NCBI GenBank assembly: GCA_016124665.1
Contig: WGNH01000011.1
Coordinates: forward strand, 62,001 to 126,000
Source: Alphaproteobacteria bacterium
GTDB lineage: Bacteria; Pseudomonadota; Alphaproteobacteria; Caulobacterales; Maricaulaceae
DNA length: 64,000 nt
Direction: 5' to 3'
This document shows positions 1 through 9,815 of this stretch, piece by piece (position 1 is the stretch's first letter; every line of letters begins with the position of its first letter). The notes under the pieces are model-generated. The model made no database searches. It was not told where the DNA came from and saw nothing but the letters and a program-made list of their open reading frames with translations. A program made the position numbers and the translations under genes.

Positions 1-1
1 C

Positions 2-532
2 ATTTCACCGGACTGGTCAGGGGTCGCCATCGCCACGCCCACACCGATCACGCCGCCGCCGGGCACGGATCGCCTGCGAGATAATGGCGGGATTGAGGGA
101 CTTGCGTCCGCCGATTACGGCCTCTGGGCAGGCGTGGAATATCCCATCATTGACGGCCGGCCCCATACGCTGTGGGTGATGCCCGATGACGGCGAAGCCA
201 CCGGCCTGCCCTATCCGGCGGAACCCGGATTTGGCGTGACCGGTCTGGACCGGGGACCGGATGGCGACATCTATCTGCTCGAGCGCATCTATATCAGCGG
301 CGTCGGCAATACGATCCGCATCATGCGCTTTGGCGAGTTCGGTCTGGCAACCGAGGACCAGCGCAGCAATATCGATACGCTGGCCATCCTTACGCCGGGC
401 ATGACGGTCGACAATTTCGAAGGCATTGCCATCGGCGAGGTGAATGACGAAATGCGCCTCTTCATCCTGTCGGACGACAATTACAATGGTAGCCAGCGGA
501 CGCTGTTGCTCAGCTTTGCGTTCGCGGAATAG
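2..532 (+). CDS. Esterase-like activity of phytase family protein (C-terminal part; 5' end outside window)
   Basis: Frame 2 is open from the window edge and reads ...RDNGGIEGLASADYGLWAGVEYPIIDGRPHTLW...; the NGGIEGLA motif and the I-x-LLSFAF end resemble phytase-like esterases. Confidence 0.7.
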   Translation: MSPDWSGVAIATPTPITPPPGTDRLRDNGGIEGLASADYGLWAGVEYPIIDGRPHTLWVMPDDGEATGLPYPAEPGFGVTGLDRGPDGDIYLLERIYISGVGNTIRIMRFGEFGLATEDQRSNIDTLAILTPGMTVDNFEGIAIGEVNDEMRLFILSDDNYNGSQRTLLLSFAFAE

Positions 533-586
533 CTGATTTCGGCATCGCCGCCGGAAGGCGGCTATCGTGGCCATGTGAAAACAAAG

Positions 587-660
587 CGCGTCTCCCTCCG
601 ACTCGATCGGAGGGTCTCTTTGGCATCGAGATCGTCCGGTCAAGCCGGACGAAGACGCAG
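587..660 (+). repeat. Dispersed two-hairpin (REP-like) intergenic element, copy A
   Basis: ctCCCTCCGActcgaTCGGAGGGtct...gtCCGGtcaagCCGGac; closely matches the reverse complement of 59157-59229; lies between convergent genes. Confidence 0.8.
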
Positions 661-719
661 TTGATTTGCTGTCAACTCATGCTGAGCGACAGGCCGCAGA
701 TCAGGCTCGAAGCACGAAG

Positions 720-2408
720 CTACTCCCCCCGCCAGACGATCTCGCCATCGAGCACTGTCATCACCGGTTCGACGGTCAGGATATCCTCTTCGGGAATGGT
801 CATGATGTCGGCGGAGAAGACCGTGAAATCGGCGCGCAGGCCCTCTGCAATCCGGCCGACCTCATCCTCGCGGAAGGAGGCATAGGCTGGCCAGGCGGTG
901 AACATGCGCAGGGCCTCGGCGCGGGTGACGGCCTGATCCGGGCGCCAGTCTTCTGTCTGGGTGCCATCCAGTCCGCGGCGGGCCACGGCGCCGTAGAATT
1001 CAATGCGCGGATCGCCGCGTTCCACCGGAGCGTCCGACCCGCCGGCAATGATCACGCCGGAATCGATCAGGGCGCGCCAGGCATAAGCGCCGTCGAGGCG
1101 GTCCGGACCCAGACGGTCCGGCGCGAAGAAGAGGTCGCCGATGGCGTGGCTGGGCTGCATGGACGGGATGACGCCGAGCTCGGCAAAGCGTGGAATGTCC
1201 GCCGGGTCGACGATCTGGGTGTGTTCATTGCGCCAGCGCGGTTCGGCAATGGCGCGCTGTTCCACCGGCACGGCGGCCCGGGCCTCCTCGATCCAGTCGA
1301 GGAGAAGGCGGTTGCCGCGATCACCGATGGCGTGGATGTTGAGCTGAATACCCTCCTGAAGCGCCGTGACCATGCCGGAGAGCGTCTCGTCCTCGCGGCT
1401 GAGCATGAGGCCGGAATTGTCCGGATCATCGCTGTAGGGCTCCAGCAGGGCGGCACCGCGCGATCCCAGCGCGCCATCCATGTAGAGCTTGATGGCACGG
1501 GCGATGACGCGGCGGTTGTCGCTGATGACATGGCCATCGCGCACGAGCGGTCCGAAAGCATCCGGATTGGCAGAGATATAAACACGAACCGGCAAGTCTT
1601 CCGACAGGCCCTCGATCATGGCGACATCGGCCCAGGGCACGGACATGTCATGCGCGCCGGTCCAGCCATAACGCGCTGCCGACCACGCCCCTTCCAGATA
1701 GACCTGCGCGCGGTCCTCGCCCTCGAATGTGCCGCCCAGCGCCCCAACAGGTGCCATCGCCGTGTCGATCAGCATGCCGTTGGGTTCGCCATCCTCATCA
1801 TGGAGAATGTCGCCGCCTTCCGGGGCGACGCTGTCAGCCGTAATGCCGGCGCGTTCCAGCGCCAGCGAATTGGCGACCAGCGCATGACCGTCAGCACGGA
1901 TGAGGAAAACGGCAAGGTCCGGGGCCACGGCATCGATATCCTGACGCGTGGGGAAGCGGCCTTCGGGCCAGTGGGTCTCGATCCAGCCACGTCCCTGCAA
2001 GACCGAACCGTCCGGCAGATTGGCGGCGGCTTCGGCCACGCGGGTCTGCAAATCCGCGATGGAGGTTGTGCCTTCCAGATTGAGCAGGCGTTCACGCGCG
2101 CCAAGGCCGATGACATGGACATGTGAGTCAGTGAAGCCGGGATACATGGCGGCCCCCTCCAGATCGATGGCGGTGGTCGCCTCGCTGATCAGGCCATCCG
2201 GGATATCGGCTTCCGCGCCGGCATAGACGATGCGCCCGCCGCGCACGGCCACGATCTCGACCTGCTCCCGGCGCTCATCGGCGGTGTATATCGGTCCGCC
2301 GGAAAAGACGCTGTCAGCGGCCTCCACGGTCACAGCGGTGTCACGCTCTGCTCCGTCCATGGAACAGGCGGCCAGAAGGAAAGCGGTCCCCAGAATCGCA
2401 ATGCGCAT
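720..2408 (-). CDS. Amidohydrolase family protein (YtcJ-like), predicted lipoprotein
   Basis: 562 aa; FTDSHVHVIGLG, DGALGSRGAALLEPY, NIHAIGDRGN and GSDAPVE motifs; lipobox LLAACS at N-terminus. Confidence 0.88.
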   Translation of the reverse strand: MRIAILGTAFLLAACSMDGAERDTAVTVEAADSVFSGGPIYTADERREQVEIVAVRGGRIVYAGAEADIPDGLISEATTAIDLEGAAMYPGFTDSHVHVIGLGARERLLNLEGTTSIADLQTRVAEAAANLPDGSVLQGRGWIETHWPEGRFPTRQDIDAVAPDLAVFLIRADGHALVANSLALERAGITADSVAPEGGDILHDEDGEPNGMLIDTAMAPVGALGGTFEGEDRAQVYLEGAWSAARYGWTGAHDMSVPWADVAMIEGLSEDLPVRVYISANPDAFGPLVRDGHVISDNRRVIARAIKLYMDGALGSRGAALLEPYSDDPDNSGLMLSREDETLSGMVTALQEGIQLNIHAIGDRGNRLLLDWIEEARAAVPVEQRAIAEPRWRNEHTQIVDPADIPRFAELGVIPSMQPSHAIGDLFFAPDRLGPDRLDGAYAWRALIDSGVIIAGGSDAPVERGDPRIEFYGAVARRGLDGTQTEDWRPDQAVTRAEALRMFTAWPAYASFREDEVGRIAEGLRADFTVFSADIMTIPEEDILTVEPVMTVLDGEIVWRGE

Positions 2409-2437
2409 TGTATTCCCCTTGAATGATGTGCGGCAGC

Positions 2438-2998
2438 CTAGCCCGCCGGATGGATCAGCGAAACCGCTTCCTGCGTGGAAATGACCTGTGCAAACTCGCC
2501 ATCGAGAGCGGCCAGATGGACGTGATGCACGGTTTCCGCGCTGATGGTTTCACCGTCCCGCATTTTCGACGCAAAGGCCGCCGTGGCGTCGCCCACCAGC
2601 CAGGTGCGGAAACCGAGATTTCCGGCCATACGGACGGTGGTCGACACGCAATGCTCGGTGGTCATGCCGAAAATGACCAGCCGGTCTGCGCCCATCTCTC
2701 TCAGACGCTGCTCAAGCCCGGTGCCGATGAAGGCTGAATTGACTGTTTTTTCCAAGACCAGCTCCCCTTCACGGGGTTCAGCTTCGGGTTTGAAGGCATT
2801 TCCGGTTGCGCCGGGCGCCAACAGGCTGCCCGCTTCGGTGGAATTGTGCTTGATGTGGATAACGGGGTGTCCGGCTTCCCGGGCCGCTGCAAACAGCTGG
2901 ACGATATTGGAATCAAAATCGGGATTGGAATGACCGCCCACGGTGGACGCATATTCATCCAGGCCTTGCTGGATATCGACGGGCAGGATGACCATCAT
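2438..2998 (-). CDS. Isochorismatase-family cysteine hydrolase
   Basis: D-Q-LD near N-terminus; VIFGMTTEHCVSTTVRMAGNLGF catalytic Cys region. Confidence 0.85.
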   Translation of the reverse strand: MMVILPVDIQQGLDEYASTVGGHSNPDFDSNIVQLFAAAREAGHPVIHIKHNSTEAGSLLAPGATGNAFKPEAEPREGELVLEKTVNSAFIGTGLEQRLREMGADRLVIFGMTTEHCVSTTVRMAGNLGFRTWLVGDATAAFASKMRDGETISAETVHHVHLAALDGEFAQVISTQEAVSLIHPAG

Positions 2999-3019
2999 GA
3001 TCTGTCTCCAAAACGAAAA

Positions 3020-3045
3020 ACGCCCGCGGCCGGGGCCACGGGCGT
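3020..3045 (-). terminator. Rho-independent terminator downstream of rpmB
   Basis: GC-rich hairpin aACGCCCGtGGCCccGGCCgCGGGCGT followed by a T-rich run on the minus strand. Confidence 0.65.
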
Positions 3046-3070
3046 TGAAATCTTCACCTGATACAGTGAG

Positions 3071-3358
3071 CTATGCCGCAGCCGTCTTCTTTTTCAGGGC
3101 GCGTTTGATCTTGAGCACACGGTCGGACAGATTGTCGTCCTTGGACTTCATCAGATAGGCGTCCAGGCCGCCGACATGGTCGACGCTGCGCAGCGTCTTG
3201 GCGGCAATGCGCAGCTTGTAGGACTGGCCCAGCGCATCGGACGACAGGGTCACGTCGCACAGATTCGGCAGAAACCGGCGTCGGGTCTTGTTGTTCGCGT
3301 GGGAGACGTTGTTTCCGACAGCGGGACCAACACCAGAAAGTTCGCAACGCCGTGACAT
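3071..3358 (-). CDS. rpmB: 50S ribosomal protein L28
   Basis: [33 protein letters not shown]...; characteristic L28 sequence. Confidence 0.97.
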   Translation of the reverse strand: MSRRCELSGVGPAVGNNVSHANNKTRRRFLPNLCDVTLSSDALGQSYKLRIAAKTLRSVDHVGGLDAYLMKSKDDNLSDRVLKIKRALKKKTAAA

Positions 3359-3556
3359 GGCCAATACCTTCGTTCAAAGAAAACCGTTCCCGCCAAACGG
3401 AGCCGTTCGGCGGGGAGCGGCGGGACTTACCCAAGGCGGATGCATTCGTCAAGCACTGGCGGGCGTGATCCGCATTCATCTTGCAGCCATGTTGAATGCG
3501 CGATACGGGTTTCTTCCGGCTTCAGCGGGCGGGATGTGTTTTACGGAGTAGTGTCT

Positions 3557-4369
3557 ATGCGTCTTCCTATCCTGGCAGCAAGTGTCATCGCGCTTGCCGC
3601 TTCGAGTGTCTCTTCGGCCCGCGACAATGTTGATGCGCCACCCCCGGTGCCCATGAATATCAATATTGCCTATTCCGGGTCGGTCATCATATTCCGGGTC
3701 GCGAATATCCAGCTCAGCGGCCAGATCGGCGGCGAGAATTATGGCGCGACGGCGCGTTTCACGACAGCCGGACTCGCGGCGCTGTTCTCGGACGCCGACA
3801 TTGAAGCCGGCATTTCCGGCTATACGGGCGGCGCGCTGCAGCCCTGGCGGTATGAACATCTGAACCATTCCAGCGGATCCGGCCGGGTCGTGGGCATCGA
3901 CTTTCCCGCAGGTGTCGCCACCCCGGATGTCGTTCCGCCGTTCGGATCGATGGGACAGCCGCCAGCGAATGAAAGCCAGCGGGCCGGTGCTGTGGACCCG
4001 GTGAGCGCGCTCCTGCGCCTGGGATTGCGGCAATCCTCCGAGCCGGGTGAATTGTGTTCCGGCCGGATTCCGGTGTTCGACGGCAAGGCGCGTTATGATC
4101 TGCGTCTGGAAGTGGCCGGTGCCAATGACATCCGCACCCGTGCCTGGCGCGGGGAAGCCATTCGCTGCCACGCTTTCTACGAGCCGATCGCCGGATACGA
4201 TCCGGAAGACATGCCCTCCGAATCGGATATTGCGGAACCCGTCGTCCTGTGGCTGGCGCCCTTCAATGGCGGCGGCATTCACCTGCCCGTGCGGATCCGG
4301 ACCAATTCCGGATTCGGGGCCATCACCATCGAAGCGCGGTCAATTTCCGTGGAGCCGGTCGCCGAATAG
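3557..4369 (+). CDS. DUF3108 domain-containing exported protein
   Basis: Signal peptide MRLPILAASVIALAASSVSSA, then AYSGSVIIFRVANIQLSGQIGGENYGATA, DPVSALLRL and PVRIRTNSGFGAITIEA; start trimmed from 3440. Confidence 0.75.
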   Translation: MRLPILAASVIALAASSVSSARDNVDAPPPVPMNINIAYSGSVIIFRVANIQLSGQIGGENYGATARFTTAGLAALFSDADIEAGISGYTGGALQPWRYEHLNHSSGSGRVVGIDFPAGVATPDVVPPFGSMGQPPANESQRAGAVDPVSALLRLGLRQSSEPGELCSGRIPVFDGKARYDLRLEVAGANDIRTRAWRGEAIRCHAFYEPIAGYDPEDMPSESDIAEPVVLWLAPFNGGGIHLPVRIRTNSGFGAITIEARSISVEPVAE

Positions 4370-4384
4370 GGCAAACGCCGCTAT

Positions 4385-6955
4385 ATGGCGGGCATGACTG
4401 CCTATGCTCCCCTGACCGCCATTCTCGGCCCGACCAATACCGGCAAGACCCATCTTGCCGTTGAGCGCATGCTGGCGCGCCGGTCCGGGATGATCGGCCT
4501 GCCCCTGCGTTTGCTGGCGCGCGAAATCTATGACCGCGTGGTCAGGGAGAAGGGTTATCGGGCCACGGCTCTGGTGACGGGCGAAGAAAAGATCGTGCCG
4601 CCGACGGCGCGCTATTTCATCTGTACGGTCGAGGCCATGCCGCTGAGCTTCGATGCGGCCTTTGTGGCCATTGATGAAATCCAGCTCGCGGCAGATCCGG
4701 AACGCGGCCATGTCTTCACCGACCGGATCCTGCATGCACGCGGCACGGAAGAGACCATGCTGCTCGGCGCGGAGTCCATGCGTCCGATTATCCGTGAGCT
4801 GGTGCCGGATGCCGATATTGTCAGCCGTGAACGGTTCTCGACGCTGAGCTATGCCGGTCCCACCAAGCTGGCGCGCCTGCCCCGCCGCTCTGCCATTGTC
4901 GCCTTTTCATCGGACAGCGTTTACGCGATTGCCGAGCTGATCCGGCGGCAGCGGGGCGGCGCGGCCGTGGTCATGGGCGCGCTGAGCCCGCGCACCCGCA
5001 ATGCCCAGGTCGGCCTCTATCAGTCCGGCGAAGTGGATTACCTGATCGCCACCGATGCGGTCGGCATGGGTCTCAACATGAATGTCGACCATGTCGCCTT
5101 TGCCGAGCGGGAAAAGTTTGACGGCCGCCGCCGCCGCCGGCTCTTTGCCAGCGAGATGGGTCAGATTGCCGGGCGGGCCGGGCGCTTCCGGCAGGACGGG
5201 ACATTCGGTGAAACCGGCCAGATCAAGCCGTTTGAACACGAGCTGATCGGCGCCATCGAAAATCACGCCTTCCCCTATCTGGACCAGATCCAGTGGCGCA
5301 ACAGCGATCTCGACCTGCGCTCGATTGACCAGCTTCAGCTCAGCCTGTCACGGCCCTCGCGCAATCCCCTGCTGCGCCGCACCCGAGAGCCGATCGATGA
5401 ATTGTCGCTGGGCCTTCTGGCGAAGGATGAGGCCATTCGCGATCTCGGGCGGACACCGCAGGGCACGGAACTGATCTGGGACATCTGCCGGATTCCCGAC
5501 TTCCGCAAGGTCTCGCTGGATGCCCATGTGCGCCTGATCAATCAGATCCTGACCCATTTACGCAGGCCGCACGGCCGCCTGCCGACCGATTTCATGGCGG
5601 CCCAGTTTGACCGCCTCGACAAGATTGGCGGCGATGTTCATGTGTTGTCACAGCGGCTCGCCCAGGTCCGCACCTGGGCCTATGTCGCGCACCGCGGGGA
5701 CTGGACCGAAGAGGCGGATTTCTGGCGCGAACGGGCGCGCGAGGTTGAAGACCGTCTGTCTGATGCGCTTCACGATCATCTGACCCAGCGCTTTGTCGAC
5801 CGCCGCACCGCGGCGCTGGTCAAGGGCTTGCGCGCGGACAAGGCGCTGGAGACCGAGCTCGGCACGGACGGCGCTGTCACGGTTGAGGGCCATGCCGTCG
5901 GGCATCTGGACGGGTTGATGTTCAGGGCTGATGCCGAAGGCTCCGCGCTGGAGGCCCGTGCCTTGCGGCAAGCAGCTGAAAAAGCCCTGCGGCCGGAGAT
6001 CAACCGCCGCCTCGGGGCACTGGCCAGGGCCGGAACGGACGATCTGACTCTGGATGCCCAGGGCCGCATCGCCTGGCAGGACCGGGCCGTGGCGCAGCTG
6101 GCCGCCGGAGCCAGTCCTTTCCGGCCGGATATCGCGCTGATCGGCGGCGAGCTGGGCGCGCCGGAAGCCCAGGTGCGGGCGCAAGGAAATATCGAGCGCT
6201 GCATTCGCGCGCAGATATCGCGTGATCTGCAGCCGCTGTTGCGGCTGACCTCGGACGAGGCCAATCAGGCGCTGAGCGGCATGGCACGTGGGCTGGCTTT
6301 CCGTCTCGCTGAAAACGGCGGCGCAATTGCCCGTCACGAAATTGATGCGGACGTCCGGGCGCTGTCAGCCGCGGAGCGGCGGGCGCTGCGCCGGCTGGGT
6401 ATAAGGATCGGCGAATTCTCGGTGTTCATGCCGGCCCTCATCAAGCCCCGCATCGCCCGCCTGTCCGGGTTGTTGCGCGCTGTATATCAGGGGGATCGCC
6501 TGCGCGCCTTCCAGCCAGCGCCCGGTCTGATGAGCGTCGCGGCGGACGAGTCCCGGCCTGCTGCCGATCATGCCGCCGCCGGATTCCAGCGTTGTGGCCC
6601 GCGCATTGTCCGCATTGATATTCTGGAACGGCTGGCCGACCTTGTCCGCGACGCACGGGCGGCCGGCAAGAATCGGGATTTCGAACTGGCACCGGCCATG
6701 ACCTCGCTGCTGGGCTGTTCGGTTCAGGATTTGCGCGGCGTGCTCTCGAGTCTCGGATTCCGCCGGGTCAGGAAAGGGCCGGACCCTGAAAAAGCGGAAG
6801 GCGAACGCTGGGCCAAGAGACGGTTACGGTCCACGCCTGTGCCGGCCCGGCCAGCTCCGGCCGCCAACACACCGTTTGCTGCCCTCGCCGCCCTGAAGCC
6901 GGAATTGGCGGTCCAGCGGCCCAAACGGCGGAAAAAGCGGGCGAGTGGCCGGTGA
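4385..6955 (+). CDS. SUV3-like DEAD/DEAH-box helicase (helicase-related protein)
   Basis: Walker A GPTNTGKTH; DEIQ box; GMGLNMNVDHVAFAEREKFDG; QIAGRAGRF; overlaps next gene by 4 nt (GTGA). Confidence 0.93.
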   Translation: MAGMTAYAPLTAILGPTNTGKTHLAVERMLARRSGMIGLPLRLLAREIYDRVVREKGYRATALVTGEEKIVPPTARYFICTVEAMPLSFDAAFVAIDEIQLAADPERGHVFTDRILHARGTEETMLLGAESMRPIIRELVPDADIVSRERFSTLSYAGPTKLARLPRRSAIVAFSSDSVYAIAELIRRQRGGAAVVMGALSPRTRNAQVGLYQSGEVDYLIATDAVGMGLNMNVDHVAFAEREKFDGRRRRRLFASEMGQIAGRAGRFRQDGTFGETGQIKPFEHELIGAIENHAFPYLDQIQWRNSDLDLRSIDQLQLSLSRPSRNPLLRRTREPIDELSLGLLAKDEAIRDLGRTPQGTELIWDICRIPDFRKVSLDAHVRLINQILTHLRRPHGRLPTDFMAAQFDRLDKIGGDVHVLSQRLAQVRTWAYVAHRGDWTEEADFWRERAREVEDRLSDALHDHLTQRFVDRRTAALVKGLRADKALETELGTDGAVTVEGHAVGHLDGLMFRADAEGSALEARALRQAAEKALRPEINRRLGALARAGTDDLTLDAQGRIAWQDRAVAQLAAGASPFRPDIALIGGELGAPEAQVRAQGNIERCIRAQISRDLQPLLRLTSDEANQALSGMARGLAFRLAENGGAIARHEIDADVRALSAAERRALRRLGIRIGEFSVFMPALIKPRIARLSGLLRAVYQGDRLRAFQPAPGLMSVAADESRPAADHAAAGFQRCGPRIVRIDILERLADLVRDARAAGKNRDFELAPAMTSLLGCSVQDLRGVLSSLGFRRVRKGPDPEKAEGERWAKRRLRSTPVPARPAPAANTPFAALAALKPELAVQRPKRRKKRASGR

Positions 6956-7248
6956 GCGACTCATCCGTGCGTATTGATATCTGGTTGTGGCGCGCCCGCT
7001 TCATGAAGACACGGGGCCTCGCCACCGCCTATGTCAGCAAGGGCCGCATCCGGATCGGCGGCGGCGGGCATCCCAGACGCATAGAAAAACCGTCCGCACT
7101 GGTCCGCCCGGGCGACCGGCTGACCTTTCCCTTGCGAAGCCGCATCGTTAGCCTGAAGATCATGGCCCTGGGTGAACGGCGCGGCCCTCCGGCGGAGGCG
7201 CGCGGATTGTATGAGCTTGTCAGCGAGGAGGATGCCCCCGATGTTTGA
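6952..7248 (+). CDS. S4-domain RNA-binding protein (Hsp15/YrfH-like)
   Basis: VRIDIWLWRARFMKTRGLATAYVSKGRIRIGG; GTG start coupled to the helicase. Confidence 0.9.
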   Translation: MSDSSVRIDIWLWRARFMKTRGLATAYVSKGRIRIGGGGHPRRIEKPSALVRPGDRLTFPLRSRIVSLKIMALGERRGPPAEARGLYELVSEEDAPDV

Positions 7249-7693
7249 TGCCATCAGGAAGATGATGAGCGGTGGTGGAAAGGCCGAGGCGCGCTCGGAG
7301 CTCGACCCGCATGTGGCCGCCACGACCTTGCTGGTCGAAGCAGCGCTCGCTGACGGAATTTATGCCGACATCGAGGCCGAGCAGATCCGTCATATTCTGA
7401 TGGCGGCGTTCCAACTGGATCCGGAAAATGCCGCCGACATGCTGTCCCGGGCCGAAACGCTGGCAGAGAATGCCGCGGACCATCACCAGTTCACGAAAGT
7501 CGTCAAAGCCTGCCTGCCCGGACCGGAAAGAATCGCCCTGGTGGAGCATTTGTGGCGGGTGGCCCTGGCCGATGGAGAAAAGTCGCACCTTGAAGATTCC
7601 TTTATCCGGCGCGTCGCCCCCTTGCTGGCGGTGAGCGACCGGGAGCGGGTCCTCGCCCGGTCGCGCGCAGAAGCCGCAGCCCGGAAACGTTGA
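7241..7693 (+). CDS. TerB-like (tellurite resistance TerB family) protein
   Basis: ATTLLVEAALADGIYADIEAEQIRHIL...LVEHLWRVALADGEKSHLEDSFIRRVAPLL; start at MFDAIRKMM. Confidence 0.85.
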   Translation: MFDAIRKMMSGGGKAEARSELDPHVAATTLLVEAALADGIYADIEAEQIRHILMAAFQLDPENAADMLSRAETLAENAADHHQFTKVVKACLPGPERIALVEHLWRVALADGEKSHLEDSFIRRVAPLLAVSDRERVLARSRAEAAARKR

Positions 7694-7757
7694 CTTTTCT
7701 GCTGCACGGGCACATGTGCGGCGCAGCCCTTAGTGAACTGATCGGAATGATTTTTCG

Positions 7758-8099
7758 ATGACGTATATTGTCACCGACGCCTGCGTGCGCTGCAAATACA
7801 CGGACTGTGTCGAGGTCTGTCCCGTTGACTGTTTCTATGAAGGCGAGAACTTCCTCGTCATTCATCCGGACGAGTGTATCGACTGCGGCGTCTGTGAACC
7901 GGAATGTCCGGTGGAAGCCATCAAGCCCGATACCGAGGATGATCCGGACGGCAAATGGCTGGCCATCAATTCCAAGTATGCAGAACTCTGGCCGGTCATT
8001 ACTGTAAAGATCGATCCGCCTGAAGACGCGGCGCAATTCGAGACCGAAACCGGCAAGTTCGAAAAATACTTCTCGGAAAAGCCGGGCAAGGGATCGTAA
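7758..8099 (+). CDS. fdxA: Ferredoxin, 7Fe/[3Fe-4S][4Fe-4S] FdxA type
   Basis: [55 protein letters not shown]. Confidence 0.96.
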   Translation: MTYIVTDACVRCKYTDCVEVCPVDCFYEGENFLVIHPDECIDCGVCEPECPVEAIKPDTEDDPDGKWLAINSKYAELWPVITVKIDPPEDAAQFETETGKFEKYFSEKPGKGS

Positions 8100-8119
8100 A
8101 CTATTCGTCCGGCAACGAA

Positions 8120-8147
8120 TTGTTTTTAACCAAAAATTATGTTATAC
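8120..8147 (+). promoter_or_regulatory. Candidate carD promoter (TTGTTT - 16 nt - TTATAC)
   Basis: AT-rich block in a GC-rich genome about 145 nt upstream of carD. Confidence 0.45.
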
Positions 8148-8293
8148 ACTGGTCGTGTTGGGCGGCGCAGGCTGCACGCCCGTTTCCCGGGGGAGAAGGT
8201 CACATACCCTTTTGAGGGCCACTTTATTCACAAAAGAGGTCTTCAGAGGCGGGAGATGTGTGCGCCTTTTCCCTGGTCCAGATGAGAGTTTCC

Positions 8294-8812
8294 ATGAGCA
8301 AAAAGACGGCGAATGACAACCGGTCCTTCAAGAAGGGCGACTATATTGTTTATCCGGCGCACGGCGTCGGCCGCGTAGTGGGCGTGGAAAAGGATTCCGT
8401 GGCAGGCTTCGATATCGAGGTCTATGTCGTGTCTTTCGAGCAGGACAAGATGGTCCTGCGCGTGCCGACCGCCAAGGCCGACACGTCGGGTATGCGTCCC
8501 CTGTCCTCTGACAAGATCGTCAAGGACGCGATGAAAACCCTGAAGGGCAAGGCCAAGGTAAAGCGGACCATGTGGAGCCGCCGCGCCCAGGAATACGAAG
8601 CAAAGATCAATTCCGGGGATCTGATCTCCATTGCGGAGGTCGTTCGCGACCTGCACCGCGCGGAGGATCAGCCGGAACAATCCTATTCCGAACGCCAGCT
8701 CTATGAGTCGGCGATTGACCGGATGGTGCGTGAAGTGGCCGCGGTTGAAAGCATCGAACATGATGCGGCGCGCGACATGCTGTCGAAGACGCTGCTGAAG
8801 AAAGCCGCATAG
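8294..8812 (+). CDS. CarD-family transcriptional regulator (CdnL/TRCF-interacting domain)
   Basis: MSKKTANDNRSFKKGDYIVYPAHGVGRVVGVE...WSRRAQEYEAKINSGDLISIAEVVRDLHR. Confidence 0.95.
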   Translation: MSKKTANDNRSFKKGDYIVYPAHGVGRVVGVEKDSVAGFDIEVYVVSFEQDKMVLRVPTAKADTSGMRPLSSDKIVKDAMKTLKGKAKVKRTMWSRRAQEYEAKINSGDLISIAEVVRDLHRAEDQPEQSYSERQLYESAIDRMVREVAAVESIEHDAARDMLSKTLLKKAA

Positions 8813-8838
8813 CCGGTTTTCGTCCACACATTGATCGA

Positions 8839-8871
8839 AACACCCGGCCATCGTGCCGGGTGTTTTATTTT
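8839..8871 (+). terminator. Rho-independent terminator after carD
   Basis: ACACCCGGCcatcgtGCCGGGTGT followed by TTTATTTT. Confidence 0.85.
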
Positions 8872-8915
8872 CAGCGCCCAGTGATCCACATTCCCGCCAC
8901 ATTCGTAGATCGGGT

Positions 8916-9809
8916 ATGGCTCAGAACACACAAACCCCCGCCCGCCCCCGCTCTGTTGATCCGGACCGTGCCTTCCTGCGCAATGCCATGGCCGAGCCTC
9001 TGCTTGAACGCGAGGAAGAACAGGTCCTGGCGATCCGCTGGCGCGATGATGGTGACGAGAAAGCCCTGCACGCCCTGACCCAGGCCTATATGCGGCTGGT
9101 GATCGCGATTGCGTCCAAATTCCGCAAATACGGCCTGCCCTTTTCCGATCTCGTGCAGGAAGGCAATGTCGGCCTGATGCAGGCGGCCGCGCGGTTCGAG
9201 CCGGAACGAGAAGTGCGGTTCTCGACCTATGCGGCCTGGTGGATCCGCTCGTCGATCCAGGATTATGTGCTGCGCAACTGGTCCATCGTCCGCACCGGCA
9301 CGACCTCCTCGCACAAGACGCTGTTCTTCAATCTCCGCCGCATCCGGGCGATGATCAATGATATCAATGGCGGCGAGATCTCCCCGGAAAACCGGGCCAA
9401 GACCGCCAAGGCTTTACGCGTCCCGGAAAAGGACGTTGACGCCATGGCCTCGCGGCTGGCGGCTTCCGACCGGTCGCTCAACGCGCCCTTCACCGAGGAT
9501 GGCGAGGGCGAATGGCAGGACCTGCTGGAGGATGACCGCCCGGCGCCGGAAGAAGCGGTGATGCAATCGCATGACGCTGAAAAGCGGGGCCAGTGGCTTT
9601 ACGAGGCGATGGAAAGCCTGACTGACCGGGAAAAGCTGATCATAGCCGAGCGCAAGCTGGGCGAGGAGGTCGTGACGCTCGAATCCCTCGGCGAGCGCCT
9701 CGGTATCTCCAAGGAGCGGGTGCGGCAGATCGAGCATCAGGCCCTGACCAAGCTGAAAAAGTCACTGACCAGCCGCTTCGGCGATCCGGAAGAAGCCGGG
9801 CTGATCTAG
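8916..9809 (+). CDS. rpoH: RNA polymerase sigma-32-type factor RpoH
   Basis: GLPFSDLVQEGNVGLMQAAARFEPEREVRFSTYAAWWIRSSIQDYVLRNWSIVRTGTTSSHKTLFFNLRR (RpoH box); start trimmed from 8853. Confidence 0.95.
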   Translation: MAQNTQTPARPRSVDPDRAFLRNAMAEPLLEREEEQVLAIRWRDDGDEKALHALTQAYMRLVIAIASKFRKYGLPFSDLVQEGNVGLMQAAARFEPEREVRFSTYAAWWIRSSIQDYVLRNWSIVRTGTTSSHKTLFFNLRRIRAMINDINGGEISPENRAKTAKALRVPEKDVDAMASRLAASDRSLNAPFTEDGEGEWQDLLEDDRPAPEEAVMQSHDAEKRGQWLYEAMESLTDREKLIIAERKLGEEVVTLESLGERLGISKERVRQIEHQALTKLKKSLTSRFGDPEEAGLI

Positions 9810-9815
9810 CCGCCT

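Noticed and set aside
666-2126. 486-aa plus-strand ORF opposite the amidohydrolase
   Set aside because: Antisense shadow ORF of a well-supported lipoprotein amidohydrolase; composition-driven in high-GC DNA
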